Shown here one piece after another: positions 47,975 to 60,316 of a DNA stretch of 64,000 bases. Location of the stretch: positions 68,243,501-68,307,500 of the forward strand of contig CM060834.1 of the NCBI GenBank assembly GCA_030762175.1, written 5' to 3'. The stretch's first letter is position 1. Each line of letters starts with the position of its first letter. A model generated the notes under the pieces. It was not told the origin of the DNA. It ran no database searches and was given only the letters and a program-made list of their open reading frames with translations. The stretch comes from Metallyticus violacea (taxonomy: Eukaryota > Arthropoda > Insecta > Mantodea > Metallyticidae). Both the position numbers and the translations under genes were made by a program.

Positions 47975-50475
47975 GTCTACGAAAGGGGAAAGCTACTCAT
48001 GTTTTCATTAATTATGTATATCACAGAGTAGGTAGATGCACTCAAGAGCTTTGCTTCTTTTACTTTTGTGCGTGTGTCTATGCATGTTCGGGTCCTTGAC
48101 CATTAGTAACTTGCTCCAATACCATTTCCAAACGATAAGCTCAAGCAGGATGTTGTTCTTCTGCCCTTGCTGAGTAATTACGTATGTTTCACGACGAATG
48201 AACACTCATGCAATGCTACCAGCGATTGGATAGACTTGACAGCTCTTCGAATGAACGACGTTATGATATTCATAGCCCAGAGACAATGTGGCCGGCACTA
48301 ATCCGCGAATTGCACTTCCGACTAAGACGGAACCTTAGGAGCGCTTTGGCTCAGGCAGTAAGCTTACTAATCTGAGGTTTTTCTCAGTCCATTTTCATAA
48401 AGGGTAAAAGTCACGGATTCACCTGCCATTTCAATATTCATGTTCGTTCCATCTATATTTGTGTGCTTCACCTCTTTCTGTGTTTGTGGTGTCTTCTAGG
48501 CGATTGTGGCATTAGTTTGACCATCTTTTTAGGTAGCCTCTCAGTGTGTTCAAAAATATTACAAATCCCTGGCATGCGATGGATGACCCGGGCGTCCCAG
48601 ATTGTGTACGCCTTAATACCGGGCGGAAGGAAAAGAGCACCAACTTACGCCACAGATGGAATTCTGAAGCGCACACACTAAATACATTTGGTTTAACAGT
48701 AAACATGTACATCTAAAGTCTTTGCCAGACAATGAAACCTGTGTTTTTATCGTCCAGTTATGAAGCAAGCCTAACAGAAGCTCCAATTCTGGATGTTGTA
48801 AACGGAATTCGTTTCAGCGTTGTATCTTCTTCTATTTGGAGCAGTATATTGAATTGTGGCATGAAGTCCATTGTACGATCTGCAACTCTACCGCGTTAGT
48901 ACTTCTAGGTTGGAAAGCTTCAGCTGGAAGCCCATACGCTGCAGGGAAACGCTATTTAAAACTGTAAACATTGCGAACAGGTTCAGTAAAAGACATACCT
49001 TCATTCAGAACTAGTAGCACGTAAGAAGCCAGAACTTCACGTTTAGTTATCTCATAGCTTCATACTTTTCCTTGAAATATTCACTTAAAAGTGTATTATA
49101 ATATATATGATACGCATAACATACATTTTATCTAACACTGTGGGCGTACTATTAAAAGAAATATTAGGAACTGTTTTTTCAAAATTACAAAATAACTTGA
49201 AAACTGTTAGTTGCAGGCCTAGTTTTTCACAAATATCCTCAATATTTACTCACACATTGCAACAAGTATTTATTTCTCTAACAAAAAAAAAAATAAAACA
49301 AACAAATTTGTTTTGGAGCCATCACAGTATGTTAGGAGAGTATGAAATGAGCAGTCACCAAACACATTGGGATCGTACACGAAAGTTAAAGGTTGGCATT
49401 TTCAGTGACAATTACAATGTTTCCTGCAATTGTCAAAATATAAACAACTTCTTAACTGATAAATGCACTAGTTCAAACTTGTTGATGTTTATGACCGCCA
49501 CGGTTGCACGTTAGCATTTAAACTCCTTCTTACGTGAGATGAATCTTCTGCTCTTATTTTTAGGTGCGCAATAAAAACCTTCTGTTGCGGGCCGCGGTTG
49601 TGAGACATTGCAAAACCCTACTAGAAAGAAATTTCTTACTATAACACTGAAATGTATCGGTCTTTCAACAAAATAAATTACTTAACCCTGGGGAAAGAGT
49701 GGATAAAAGAAGAAGATTATAGGTTATCCCATCTTACGCTAAATTTGTGTGGACTGTCACCTTGAATATACGACAAGACATACCCGAAAAAACACTGCAC
49801 TTTTTAAAAACTTGCGTTGCTGAAATTATAATGTTCTACTTAAAAAAGGTCTATTTTTTTGTCATATCTGCGTTACGTGATACATAAAGGATAGTAACAC
49901 GCATCACACTAAAAGCACAGAAACTGAATAAAACATTCGACGCTTTGCGTTCCTTGGTAGCCTCTAATCCTCCCCAAGATAGGTTTATACAGCTGGAACC
50001 CCCATGTACTCATTTGAATAACTTACTCAGTAAATCTGGGCCAATAGATGTGACAGGCAGTAAACTCTTTGCCACCGGGGACCTTCCGGTCTGTAGTTCG
50101 AGGCCTTCCCATCTGAGTTATCGAATAACTTTTGCTGCAAAAAAGGAGTGTTTGCTAGCTGCTTCTGAAAACAGACGCCGGATATTCTAAGAGTACGCAT
50201 TTGCTCGAAGAACATTTTATTACACGGCTACCTGTGTAATTGCATATGAATATTAATCTTCCCTGCAGCCAAGTGTCTGCAGACGTCATTAATATATAAA
50301 CACCTTTACTTTATACACGGTTCAAATATTTAATGCTCATTATAACGGTGGCATAGACTTTCCGCAACTTCCTACCTTCACTATAGTATCTCATTAAAAA
50401 GCAATCTCATTAAAAGTTAAGTCTTTTAGGAACAGCAATCGTGGTACGCTTTATATTTGCCGAGCAGTGCATAGA
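47975..50475. other. no gene recognised (2.5 kb)
   Basis: The longest open frame (49107-49514, +, 135 codons) has no recognisable domain and its composition is that of AT-rich DNA. Weak tRNA-like motifs near 48348 (TTTGGCTCAGGCAGTAAG) and 50058-50112 (GTGACAGGCAGTAA with TAGTTCGAGGCC) could be old SINE heads. Confidence 0.5.
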
Positions 50476-50480
50476 ACTGA

Positions 50481-50645
50481 CACGTGTGGCCGAGGTGGCT
50501 AAGTCACGGACGGACTCGAGAACGTAAAATCTGCGATTTGAATCCCACCAGGTGTGTCTTTTTCCTCCAGGTATCTTCAGTCTTCATCAACACCAATCGT
50601 GCAGGAGATAGTCTAACCTTAAACACGACACTTTCCTAAAAAATA
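50481..50645 (+). mobile_element. old, diverged SINE-A copy
   Basis: Starts CACGTGTGGCCGAGGTGGCT (box A region), has CGATTTGAATCCCACCAGG at the box B position (50534-50552) and a shortened body with CTCCAGGTATCTTCAGTC and CCTTAAACACGACACTTTCC. Much more diverged than its relatives and lacking the GGCGTTAAACAC end. Confidence 0.75.
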
Positions 50646-50649
50646 AAGA

Positions 50650-51080
50650 GATGTTCCAATTTATCAATTAAGCCCATCACCAACTGTTAAAGCACTTACT
50701 ATTATTCAAGCAGTGCACCATGTGCTGTGAACTGAATGAGTGAAAACAATTACAAGCTTTGGTGAAAATAGCAAGAGTTAAGTATTAGCATCTATTAAAG
50801 CCGAACCTTGCCAAGTATTTTCTTGCGTCTTCACCGCTCCGCTTCATTTGTGTGGCACAATAACGGGCACTGGACTTAAAACGGAATTGAATGACAGCCT
50901 ACAGTGCCACATACAGCGAGCTATTTCATTACCGTTTCCATAAAAGACAAGAGCTTTTACTTTTGAATAATTTTTGGGAGTTGAGCCTTTTTTTTTTTAT
51001 ACTGTGATGTCATGTCACATAATACGCTCTCTCAGAAATTTTCTTGAAGTTTGTATTTATAGATGGTTGGTTAGAACACG
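50650..51080. other. no gene recognised
   Basis: Short unassigned interval between two SINE-A copies. Confidence 0.6.
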
Positions 51081-51085
51081 CAGCA

Positions 51086-51372
51086 CACCGCCACGGGTGG
51101 CCGAGGTCGTTAAGGCGCGGACTCGTGAGCGGGAGGTCTGGGTTCAATTTCCATCAGGACGGTCCTCCCTGACTGTGGTTGTTCCCAGGTTTTCCTCAGT
51201 CCTCATAAATGGCAAATGCCAGGAAGGTACCCTAAACTTAGGTCTGGAACGTTTCATTCCTTTAAAAAAAAAAAAAATCCTTTCCCAATTTATCATTTCA
51301 CTTTACGTATCGTGAGTGGCCAATGCCTATGGTGCCTCAGTAGTAAAAACGGGCGTTAAACACTTCTTAAAA
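51086..51372 (+). mobile_element. SINE-A, full length
   Basis: One of the best preserved copies: ACCGCCACGGGTGGCCGAGG head with GTTAAGGCGCGGACTCGTGA, box B GGGTTCAATTTCC (slightly damaged), CCCTGACTGTGGTTGTTCCC, GGTACCCTAAACTTAGGTC, an internal A run, and the GGGCGTTAAACACTTCT end. No convincing target duplication was seen. Confidence 0.93.
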
Positions 51373-51379
51373 AGTAGCA

Positions 51380-53625
51380 TAATTCTTTCCTTCCTTGACT
51401 CGTACCTAAACTGACAACAGGGAGTTTGTTCATCCTGAGCTCTGTTCAGGAAAACATCGTTTTGGTCTTAGACTCGAAGACCGGACGAAGAACCGCTCCG
51501 TACTTTGTGGTGCGCAACTATTGGTGACGTTGGGATGGTGCATCTCTGGTATTCTTACCCCTAAATTTCGTTCTTTTGCTTAACAGCGGTCAACTTCCTT
51601 GTCGTGTTATTCCAGTGACATAGGCATTCTTTATTAATTTATGTTTTTGAGAAAATCTTCATTCTTATATTGTGTTACATTTTAAAATTGTTCTGAGAAA
51701 TGTTTCAATGATGCTTCATTGTTAATGTGCACTGCCTCTGTTTTACATATAATCATATTTATTAAAGGAGTGCAGTTGTCAACGATGTTAATGTCCCAGA
51801 CCACGTTGTTTAATAAACTGCAGAGCATTATTTTAGAAAGTGTTTCCTTCTCTCGCGATATAGTACAAGCATTTTCCCCTGATGGATCCTGGGAGTTTAA
51901 AACATCGTTATGTACCTTTCTTTACAGAAAAAGAGTTAAAACTATGTGACAATAATGGGACAGCGCTGATAATCCTTGCATTTTGATCATTAACCACGTC
52001 CTTCCCAAAAAGATTAATCAGCCATTGCATCACGTTACTAAATTTTTCCTTTTTAATTATGAAATTCTATAATATAATCCATCATTACATAATGTACGAA
52101 ATGCTGAAGTCTACATTTTATACATTCAATATTAAATGTGCAAACCAAGCTATGCATTTCCTGTACTAACTAGCTATTTAGTATGCCACAGTGTGAAAAT
52201 GCCTAACACTTTATAAATGCGTTAAATATATAAGCAGAGCAGTTTCGAACAGTTTACTTCAATCAATGAAAACTTGCAAAGAACGTCGTGCCTCTATATA
52301 TGATATACATTAGCATTTTGGAGCATCTTACAATCTTGAATTGTTAACAGTGTAAGAGATCGAGAGAGAAAAGAAATTTTACTGACTATATGTGTATAAG
52401 ACAATGCAAATGACAAATATGATATAGTTCGCATATCTGATTTAAAATTAACCTAATCTGCATTGAGTCTAGCCTGTCTCAGCACAAGTGTTTGAACACT
52501 TCAAAAATAAATAAATAAATAAACAGGATCCGTTAGCATTGAAGCTAAACTCGCAGACGTTCAACTAGTTAAACTTCGTGCAAATGTAAGTTATCTGTTT
52601 GTTTTATTTTAAGTGGGTAGTTTATAATTTCAAAAAAGCAACAACCTGCTGAATGTTAATCATTTCATTATAAGTTAATATTCGAAAAAAGCGTATGACT
52701 TGTAACAGTTTGGTGTACATTTGCGCAGACGCCCAACTAGATTTCAAATAATTCGAAGAAAAGTTCATGTTATAACATATGACAAAAAATAAACGTCTTC
52801 ATAAGATCTATATACACAAGGAATACAATTGTAAATCACATAGGAACGTCTCTGCAAATAACAGGTGACTCTATTTGCAATTAACGAGCGAGGTAGTACG
52901 ATGTTTCTAAACAGGCCAAGAAAAACTCCAGACAACTAAACTATCTCGTATGCACATGGCTGAGGAGATTCGAATCCAGATCCAGCAAGCAATAGGCCCA
53001 CGGGATTTTCTTCTTCGCTTCTAATGTATATTTATACATTACAAATACTAGATTTAAACCGTAAGTTTAGGCCAGTCATATATTATACGTGAGACGCCTA
53101 AAAACTGGTTTCCATTGCAACTATTCGTGTGGAAAAAAGCAACAAAATATAACATACGCACACTCCGACTACAGATGATATTATTTATGCATCAAGTATC
53201 GTAAAATAGGATAGAAATATTTTTCTACCTGTCTGATGCTCACATGTATGTGCTTTATACCTGAAGAACCAGTTTGAAATCCTGGGAAATATCTGGAGGC
53301 GAGTCATTTCTTCGGAAATGTTTTACTTCTATTCCACCATTAGCTTGTGTCTTATAAACGTTTGCTTGTTTGATCACTGGAATAAAAATATGTCGCTTAT
53401 TCGTAACGCTAATGAAAGAAATTGCTACTTAAATCTGTCTATCTTCTACCTTTGCCTGTCTACTGTTTGGAAATATCTCGAAGAGGCATTGTTACATGAG
53501 TACATGTGCTCGGCAAACCCCCCTGCGCTGTGTATGAATGAATTTTATTTCAGCAAACAACATTATAACTAAATTTACATAAACAAACAAAATATATAAG
53601 AATTCAGCAATACTAAAACTAAGGT
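51380..53625. other. no gene recognised (2.2 kb)
   Basis: AT-rich with short open frames. A GATTCGAATCC motif near 52970 has no matching box A. Confidence 0.6.
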
Positions 53626-53629
53626 TCTC

Positions 53630-54220
53630 CTATACCTTAATCACCAGGTTATATGTATGGTAAAGAACCCTATACAATAAATCACCATTTTCACAACTGT
53701 GTGTACCCTCAAGCTCTTTCCTTATATTTCTCCTGCACTTATTTCTTACTTTCCCTAAGAGTTCCTCAATCTTGTTTATTTTCTCTGCCCTCATATCTGA
53801 CAACGTTATAATTGCCACTATATTTTGTTGTAGTGCATCCCATTTTTCATCCTCCATATTTTTACCATTTCATATTCTATTAGAAAATGCACTACTCACT
53901 TTCCCCATACATAAAATTTTGTTTTTATTCCTTTTAAAAATAATATCCCTATACAGCATCCATGCAACATCTATTCTTACGAATTGATCACCATTGCCAA
54001 TATCTGGGCCAATATTTCAAGATTCTCTCTGCTATTATACCTTTCCTTTCTGCTCCTGCCAAACTTATCCATGGACGGTAACCCCAGAACTTCTTTTATG
54101 AACCATACGAACCTTTGACACTCCCCAAATTTCTGCTGCATACATCATCATCTTTGACTCAACCACAGCCCCATATAGTCTTTCTAGCCATTGTGAACTT
54201 TATACCAACTTATTGTTCTG
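53630..54220 (-). pseudogene. LINE 3' fragment (post-catalytic reverse-transcriptase region)
   Basis: On the minus strand, from about 54215: LERLYGAVVESKMMMYAAEI then WGV, followed by a frame-shifted EVLGLPSMDKFGR-like stretch, then KYWPRYWQW (about 54010). The last open piece is MEDEKWDALQQNIVAI, continuing KINKIEELLGKVRNKCRRNI (53857-53630). The L.RLY.AVVES.MMYAAEIWG motif followed by a K.VLG.P and a KYW.R block is typical of the region after the palm domain in several LINE clades. Frameshifts and stops throughout; no upstream part. Confidence 0.65.
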
Positions 54221-54224
54221 TGTA

Positions 54225-55068
54225 AACAAACTGGTGAACCATTGGAATATGGATTTTAGATCATTTTACATTCACCGACTCTTTTCACGGTGATATGTTG
54301 TGTTTGTTTAAAGAAGTAAACAAGTTGCACAGTGATGTTCTCTCTGGTTCAGTTTTAGATACTGGAAAATACAGGTGTATTTAGTGGCAAAATAGTGGTA
54401 GAATAATCATAATTTACGATGGCTCATCCCCGACCCCAATAATTGTCTTTTCCAGCAAGAAAAAAATACCCCATTTCTTTTTCCGGTCTATACCTACATT
54501 CATCATTAGCGCTTAAAATCAGAATAAAGCCAGAATACCCATTCTCTCTCAATGTAGCACGGTTAACTTATTCCTTGTTTTGATTTTCATATATGTGCTG
54601 TGCCTATTTTATAGCAATATTACAATTTCAATGCTGCTGAATACACTGCAGAACACAATCTAAAATTACTTCCACAAAAGCTCAGCTTTATTGCAGCTCT
54701 TTGCCTATTTTTAACCCGTATTTTAGATTATGATCGATAGAAATTTTCATTCTGAAACCCATTTAAAATACTACAATAGAGTTTAAACGCATTTACTTAA
54801 AGAGTGTTAAGCAACATTCATTACACATGCCGTGGTACATTAGCATGTTTCAGCTAAATAGATACTTTATTAAATTACAGTTAGCATTCTATAAGTTGGT
54901 ACAATTGTCTTAGCACTTCCAACCACGTCAAGTTTAAACTATTTGCTTATAGTTTTGTTATACAACATTTGTAATAATCACATAAAACGATAGAACAATC
55001 AGTTTTATGCAATTCACAATTATAGTTCTTTTTACACCACCTTCTATAAGAACAGTTTCGAAAGCTTT
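54225..55068. other. no gene recognised
   Basis: AT-rich; nothing recognised. Confidence 0.6.
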
Positions 55069-55070
55069 AC

Positions 55071-56045
55071 TACAGTGAGGTTATATTGAATTACGGGCCG
55101 GCAGAGTAGGGCTGCATACTAGATTGATTGATTTATTTATTTATGGACGCTCTTTAACATCTCAGGTCATCAGCGTCCCATTCAACTCAGGGCGTGAAAG
55201 AGCCGATAAATTTTGCTCAGAGGCCTCTCTTTCAGACTTGAGGTTCTTTTTCGTGCCGTAAATGTACGACACGGGACCCACGGCTTTACTTCCCTTCCGA
55301 AGGAAGCCATACTTAGGATTTTTACGCCCGAAAAAATCCATCGGTCCTGGCCGGGTTCGACCCGCGATCTTGGGTATAGGAGGCAAGTATGGTAACCACT
55401 ACACCACCAGGACCGACACTGCATACTAGCAGAATCTAGTCGAGTCTTATAATGCATGTGCGGGTATCATCTTGTAGTTAGTTCGAGGGAAGCTCTGTTA
55501 GAGAGTGGTTTGTAGGTTCGCGTATTACTCGGTGCTTTCACTGTGTTAACTATGTCCTAATTGTTCTTCGTTATTATGTCACTAAATATAGTCTTGAAAA
55601 AAGGGTTTTATGTATACGATACTTATATGAAAACTAATTCTTGCAGAGAAGCGGTAAGGCGATTCACAAGAAAATATTCTGACAACCGTGTTTCAGATCT
55701 GTTCGCTAAAGTTACGAGAGAGAGGGTCTCTCAATGACAAGAAACGTGTTCGGAACAGTCGTGTTCTTAGAAAGAAAAGTTAGATGAAATACAGGAACTT
55801 CCTATACAAATGCCAGCAATGTATTGCTGCTATATTGCCGATATGTTTCAACATTGCTTATAAAACACATTGCTTAGTTTTTAAATATAGTAATTTCAAT
55901 TCTTTCAGTAAAAATTATAAATATTAAAATAAATATACTGACTTTAAGCGCGGCGATGCTATCTCCCTTTTGCAGTTGCGGCGTATGCACTTCCCCAATA
56001 AGGAGCAGCATACAGGCGGCCCGTAACTCAAATAACCTCACTGTA
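55071..56045 (+). mobile_element. Tc1/mariner-like element with terminal repeats and a transposase N-terminus relic
   Basis: The left end CAGTGAGGTTATATTGAATT (55073) and the reverse complement of the right end CAGTGAGGTTATTTGAGTTA (56043) are 28-30-bp terminal inverted repeats, continuing as ACGGGCCG. TA flanks both ends (55071-55072, 56044-56045). From ATG 55576 the + strand reads MSLNIVLKKGFYVYDTYMKT, then CREAVRRFTRKYSDNRVSDL and FAKVTRERVSQ; in shifted frames NDKKRVRN and EKLDEIQELP follow. That is the helix-turn-helix and GSV.DKK...R.VLTEEKLD..  linker of the DUF4817-type transposases common in arthropods. The catalytic domain is missing, so this is a deletion derivative. A SINE-B sits at 55123-55418. 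Confidence 0.85.
55112..55429 (-). mobile_element. SINE-B with 11-bp target duplication, inside the Tc1-like element
   Basis: CTGCATACTAG flanks the SINE at 55112-55122 and 55419-55429. On the minus strand the tRNA-like head reads CGGTCCTGGTGGTGTAGTGG and, at box B, GCGGGTCGAACCCGGCC (one base lost). The body follows, and the tail is (ATTG/ATTT)n seen as TTGATTGATTTATTTATTTA on the + strand, rather than poly-A. Confidence 0.96.
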
Positions 56046-56241
56046 TTACTGGAAAGTTTTTCGGCTATTGGAAAAAGCTACGGGGAGTTCAGTTTATATT
56101 CGGGTCACAAACTGGCAATTCTACTCTCTTCTGCTGGCGATGCCAGAAAACAAGTGCGTTTACGTTCAGGTCTGTAATAGCTTAGAAAATGACATAAAGC
56201 TACCTCTCCTCGACAATAACTATAAGTACCACTTTGGAACA

Positions 56242-57544
56242 TACGAGGTCTCTTCAAAAAGTATCGCGAATTTGGAATTTCCGCGGGCTACGTATATTCG
56301 ATTATCGATTGTTTTGTGACGTTATGTTGGTACTCATTTCCTCACTTATGTTGACAAGCTCGGCCATTTTGAATGTTCAGTTAACCGTTGACAGCTATTG
56401 TGCTTGGACGTATTTTGGTTCGTCTTCGATTTTTGCCTATTCCAAAAAATGGAACAAAGAAGCTGTATCAAATTTTGTGTGAAAAACAAAATTAAGTGCG
56501 CGGATGCATTTCGAGTGTTGACTGTGGCATATGGTAAAGCCACCTTGGACCAAAGCAATGTTTATCGGTGGTACAAAATGTTCTCAGAGGGTCGAGAAGA
56601 TGTTAACGACGAAGAGCGTCCCAGACGCCCGAGCTCGTCAACAAGACGAAAACATTGAAGAAGTGAAGAAAATACCATTGGCCAATCGTCGAATCACCGT
56701 TAGAGAAGTTGCTGAGGACCTAAACATATCGATTGGCTCGTGTCATTCGATTTTACCAATGATTTGGGCAGGAGACGGGCCGCCACAAAATTCGTACCGA
56801 AGTTGCTCAATTTCGACCAAAAACACCATCGCATTAACGTTGTTGCTAAGGAGCTGTTGAACTCTGTCCGCGACGACCCAAATTTGCTCCAGAGGGTCAT
56901 AACTGGTGACGAATCATGGGGTTTATGGTTATGACGTGGAAACTAAAGCTCAATCATCCCAATGGATGCTGCCACACGAGTCAAGACCGAAAAAGCGCGC
57001 CAATTTCGGTCGAATGTGAAGGTTTTGCTTACAGTTTTCTTCGATTGCAGGGGCGTGATGAGTTCTTGCCACAGGGTAGAACGGTCAATAAGGAATATTA
57101 CCTGCAAGTTATGCGCAATTTGCGCGAAGCAATCCGCCAGAAACGCCCGGATTTGTGGAAGAACAAAAATTGCCTTTTGCACCATGATAACGCCCCTGCT
57201 CACACATCGTTGCTTGTGCGCGAATTTTTGGGCAAAAACATCACACTTATGATGCCACAGCCACCGTACTCCCCAGACCTGGCCCCCCTGTGACCCTTGT
57301 TTGTTCCCATAACTGAAGAGGCCCATGAAAGGAGATTGAGATAAAGACGGCATCGAAGGAGGAGCTGAACAAGATCACAAAAAACAATTTTTTAAAGTGC
57401 TTCGAGGATTGGAAAAAACGTTGGCACAAGTGTATAATATCTAGTGGGGATTACTTTGAAGGGGACAAAATAGATATTCATGAATAAATAAATACTTTTT
57501 TTAAATAACACAAAGTTCGTGATACTTTTTGAACAGCTCTTGTA
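56242..57544 (+). pseudogene. near-full-length mariner with terminal repeats
   Basis: The element spans 56244-57542 (1,299 bp, the usual mariner size) between TA dinucleotides. The termini CGAGGTCTCTTCAAAAAGTA and the reverse complement of the right end CAAGAGCTGTTCAAAAAGTA match. Coding starts MEQRSCIKFCVKNKIKCADA (ATG 56450), then KATLDQSNVYRWYKMFSEGR (first helix-turn-helix), NRRITVREVAEDLNISIGSC (second), VITGDESW (first catalytic D, about 56905), FLPQGRTVNKEYYLQVMRN, LLHHDNAPAHTSLLVREFLG (second D, about 57185) and PPYSPDLAP (57270). One extra C near 57288 shifts the frame over the third D. A deletion of about 24 bp follows near 57330, and the C-terminus KCFEDWKKRWHKCI and GDYFEGDKIDIHE is recovered in another frame. 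At least four small shifts; otherwise well preserved. It resembles the FLJ37770/GVQW3-like mariner group. Confidence 0.95.
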
Positions 57545-57663
57545 TGCTCAAGTTTAACTTCTGAATAATAGTTTCCATATTCTTTGATACGTCCTTAATT
57601 CCTGAATTGCATTCAAAAGAGTTTGCACTTCCTGTTTTTTGGTGAATTGATCGAGCATTTTCA

Positions 57664-57665
<2 letters not shown>

Positions 57666-57698
<33 letters not shown>
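57666..57698. repeat. (CT)n microsatellite at a SINE tail
   Basis: CT run directly joined to the 3' end of the minus-strand SINE-B, where the other copies have poly-A or ATTT tails. Confidence 0.95.
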
Positions 57699-57699
<1 letters not shown>

Positions 57700-57701
<2 letters not shown>

Positions 57702-57955
57702 GTGGACGCTCTTTAACAACTCAGGTCATCAGCGTCCCATTCAACTCAGGGCGTGAAACGGCCGACAATTTTTGCTCAAGGGGCCTCTCTTTAAGGCTTG
57801 AGGTTCTTTTTCGTGCCGCAAATGTACGACACGGCTTTACTTCCCTCCCGAAGGAAGCCATACTTAGGATTTTTACGCCCGAAAAACGCCGGGTTCGAAC
57901 CCGCGTTTTGGGTTTAGGAGGCAAGTATGGTAACCACTACACCACCAGGACCGAC
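57700..57955 (-). mobile_element. SINE-B copy
   Basis: Reverse orientation, with TTGTGGACGCTCTTTAACAA at the 3' end and the tRNA-like head at the right: CGGTCCTGGTGGTGTAGTGG then GGGTTCGAACCCGGC on the minus strand. It lacks about 45 bp relative to the other copies (parts of ACGGGACCCACGG and of the head-body junction). Short TCAG flanks are not a convincing duplication. Confidence 0.93.
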
Positions 57956-57959
57956 TCAG

Positions 57960-58935
57960 CGGAGTTCTGCATAACATAGTGTTCCAAATATCAACAACGG
58001 CGTGTGGTCCCCGCGATCTTTTCAATAATTCAATACAGTTTTAATCTTCAGGAAACGTGGAAACGTTTCAGATAAAGTATACAAAAGTTAGCCTAATACA
58101 CTGAACTTTACAAAACATAAAACTAACTAATCAGTGTTTTGTAGAAGCCATCTTGTACGCCACATTTTTAGAACATTAGCTAAATACAAAGGGCAAGCAC
58201 GTTTATATTATGAATAATTAAATAAAATGGCTGATTTCAAGCAAAATACCGTATAGAAATAAGCAAAAGAAAAACATCAACTTTGAGGTTCTGGAGAAGG
58301 GATGTTTCCAGCACTTCTGAATGGTTGTCAAATTTGCGCACTGTCTGCAAATGAACATCTATGCAGACACCAGAAGAAATGCAGGGGACATACTGGCGTC
58401 ACTCTTAAAGAAAACCCTCGGGTTCGAATAAACAATAACGCACTAAACTTCTCATTTACCAGCCTCTGAATTTAAATGTGACATTTGCTTCTGTAAAACG
58501 CCAAGTCGAGTGGTACAGATATCTGAAGACAACTATACTTCGAGGCTTAAAGAGAGAATGTGCATAAAAATAATATGACAGAACTGTTGACTTCTGTTAT
58601 TTCATTACAAATGGTCAGGGTGTGCAAATGTGAGGGCTTTCCATAAAATGATCAATACCTTCATGGTATGCTTTCAGTTCAACCAATCTCAATACATTAA
58701 CTGGATTGATTACTAATCGTCGCGTCTCACTATGTACAATCTCGACTGACATAGCAGAAGGATTATTAAATGGATCACTCTAATGAGAAACTGCGGCTTT
58801 TTACAGAAAAAGGACTATTACCAATGAATTCAGAGGTAAGTACATAATTTTAATTTATATTTTGCACACATGGGTGTTCCTTGTTAAGAGACAAAATTGC
58901 AAACGAAACTGCGACATCTCCACAGCAGCAGAGAG
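57960..58935. other. no gene recognised
   Basis: AT-rich; nothing recognised. Confidence 0.6.
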
Positions 58936-58939
58936 AGCC

Positions 58940-59165
58940 ATGATGGCTAACTGAAAATGAGGTCATTTGGCGAGACTGGATCAGACAAAACGGGCACACA
59001 CCACCATGTGAGACCAAAACATCGAAAGAAGAGGTCGTGGAAGACCAAGATCACATGGCCAGACATGTTGGTGAAGGCAATAGCCAAGAAGTGGTCACAA
59101 TAAAATGAAGAAGAAGAAGAAGAAGAAGAAGAAGAAGAAGAAGAAGAAGAAGAAAGAAAGAAAGA
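58940..59165 (+). pseudogene. LINE extreme 3' end with (GAA)n tail
   Basis: The + strand around 58990-59105 reads RPKHRKKRSWKTKITWPDML then VKAIAKKWSQ and a stop, resembling the last residues of RTE-like LINE proteins (K.KRGRPK.RW.DML.K..GKNW). A (GAA)n tract then a GAAA stretch follows at 59107-59165, as expected of a simple-repeat tail. Only a few dozen residues are left, so the assignment is tentative. Confidence 0.45.
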
Positions 59166-59169
59166 AGCA

Positions 59170-60300
59170 AAAGGTAGAGCATGCAACAAGCCGGACGTTG
59201 ACATAATGAACACAATATACAAATTTCTTGTATAAAAACCAGTTTTAGAAAAAGTGTTAGTGCTCTGGACATTGAGTTTTGCTATGTCTAGTGAGTTAAA
59301 GTAATGGGTACCATAATCTGAAACTCTCCTGAATGGCTCACTAAGTGGTTTGCTCACGAGCCATTCCTTTACAGGAGCTCTTTGTACTTCGTGGAACACA
59401 TTAGCTAACTCAATCATTAATGACTATCACGGGTTTGTATATTTTCCTTAAAATATCAGGATGAAGTATATAGCAAGGAAGAGTTAATATTTCCAAAATT
59501 TAAATAAGCTGCTAAGTGAACTCTGCTGTCTGTACCACATATTCCCATAGCTTTCTTTCTATTACAGAAAGATGCTCTAACGTTTTACATTAGCTTCAGA
59601 ATATAACCATACTTCGTTAATGAATTAAAAGAAGCAAGGTAAACTACTTTTACATCTTTAATTACCTCAGAATCATTAATAGAGTACAATGTTTAGTAGT
59701 GTTTAGGAATGACGAGCTTAATGATAATTTTAACAATCAATATTTATCTCTTGATTTTTGTTATACTAATACAATTCCCATTCGTGACGGTGGATTCAAT
59801 AATATACTGTTTATTAATGTGATAACTTAACATAAATGTAATTACCGTGGACTTTTATATTATAAACTAGGCACCTATACACAATACAAACAAATGAATC
59901 GGCAAACAATGAGAAAGATCAATAAGACAGATACTTATATGTGAAAATAAAATTGTAGCTACGACAAACACAACAATGACATGCATTTGCAGTGCTTGTA
60001 GTTCCCGCCTGTTACCAAGAGGAAATTAATTTTACTGAATAACAAGTGACATTTGTACTGCGTGCAATACGTAGTTTAGATAAGCGATGACAGGCGAGTG
60101 CTTTCTACTTCGTTAACTATGATTTGTGTTGGAATCTATTACTTCCTTTATGCCGTGTTTCAATAAGCTCTGCTCATCAGAAGCAACTAGAACAATGGAC
60201 ACTATCTGTTGCTGGCGGGGTAGAAACAATTATTGTCTCGCTGACACATCGGTCTTGGTTGCTCTATAATTTTTTGGGATTGTACTTAGTAGAAGCCCAT
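59170..60300. other. no gene recognised
   Basis: AT-rich; short open frames only. Confidence 0.6.
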
Positions 60301-60316
60301 AACTTATACATTCTGC

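Noticed and set aside
49107..49514. 135-codon + strand frame
   Set aside because: No domain, composition typical of AT-rich noncoding DNA, no splice or start context, and no relation to neighbours.
58947..59417. 156-codon minus-strand frame with a serine run, the longest in the window
   Set aside because: The serine run is the translated (GAA)n tract of a LINE tail. The flanks show no domain.
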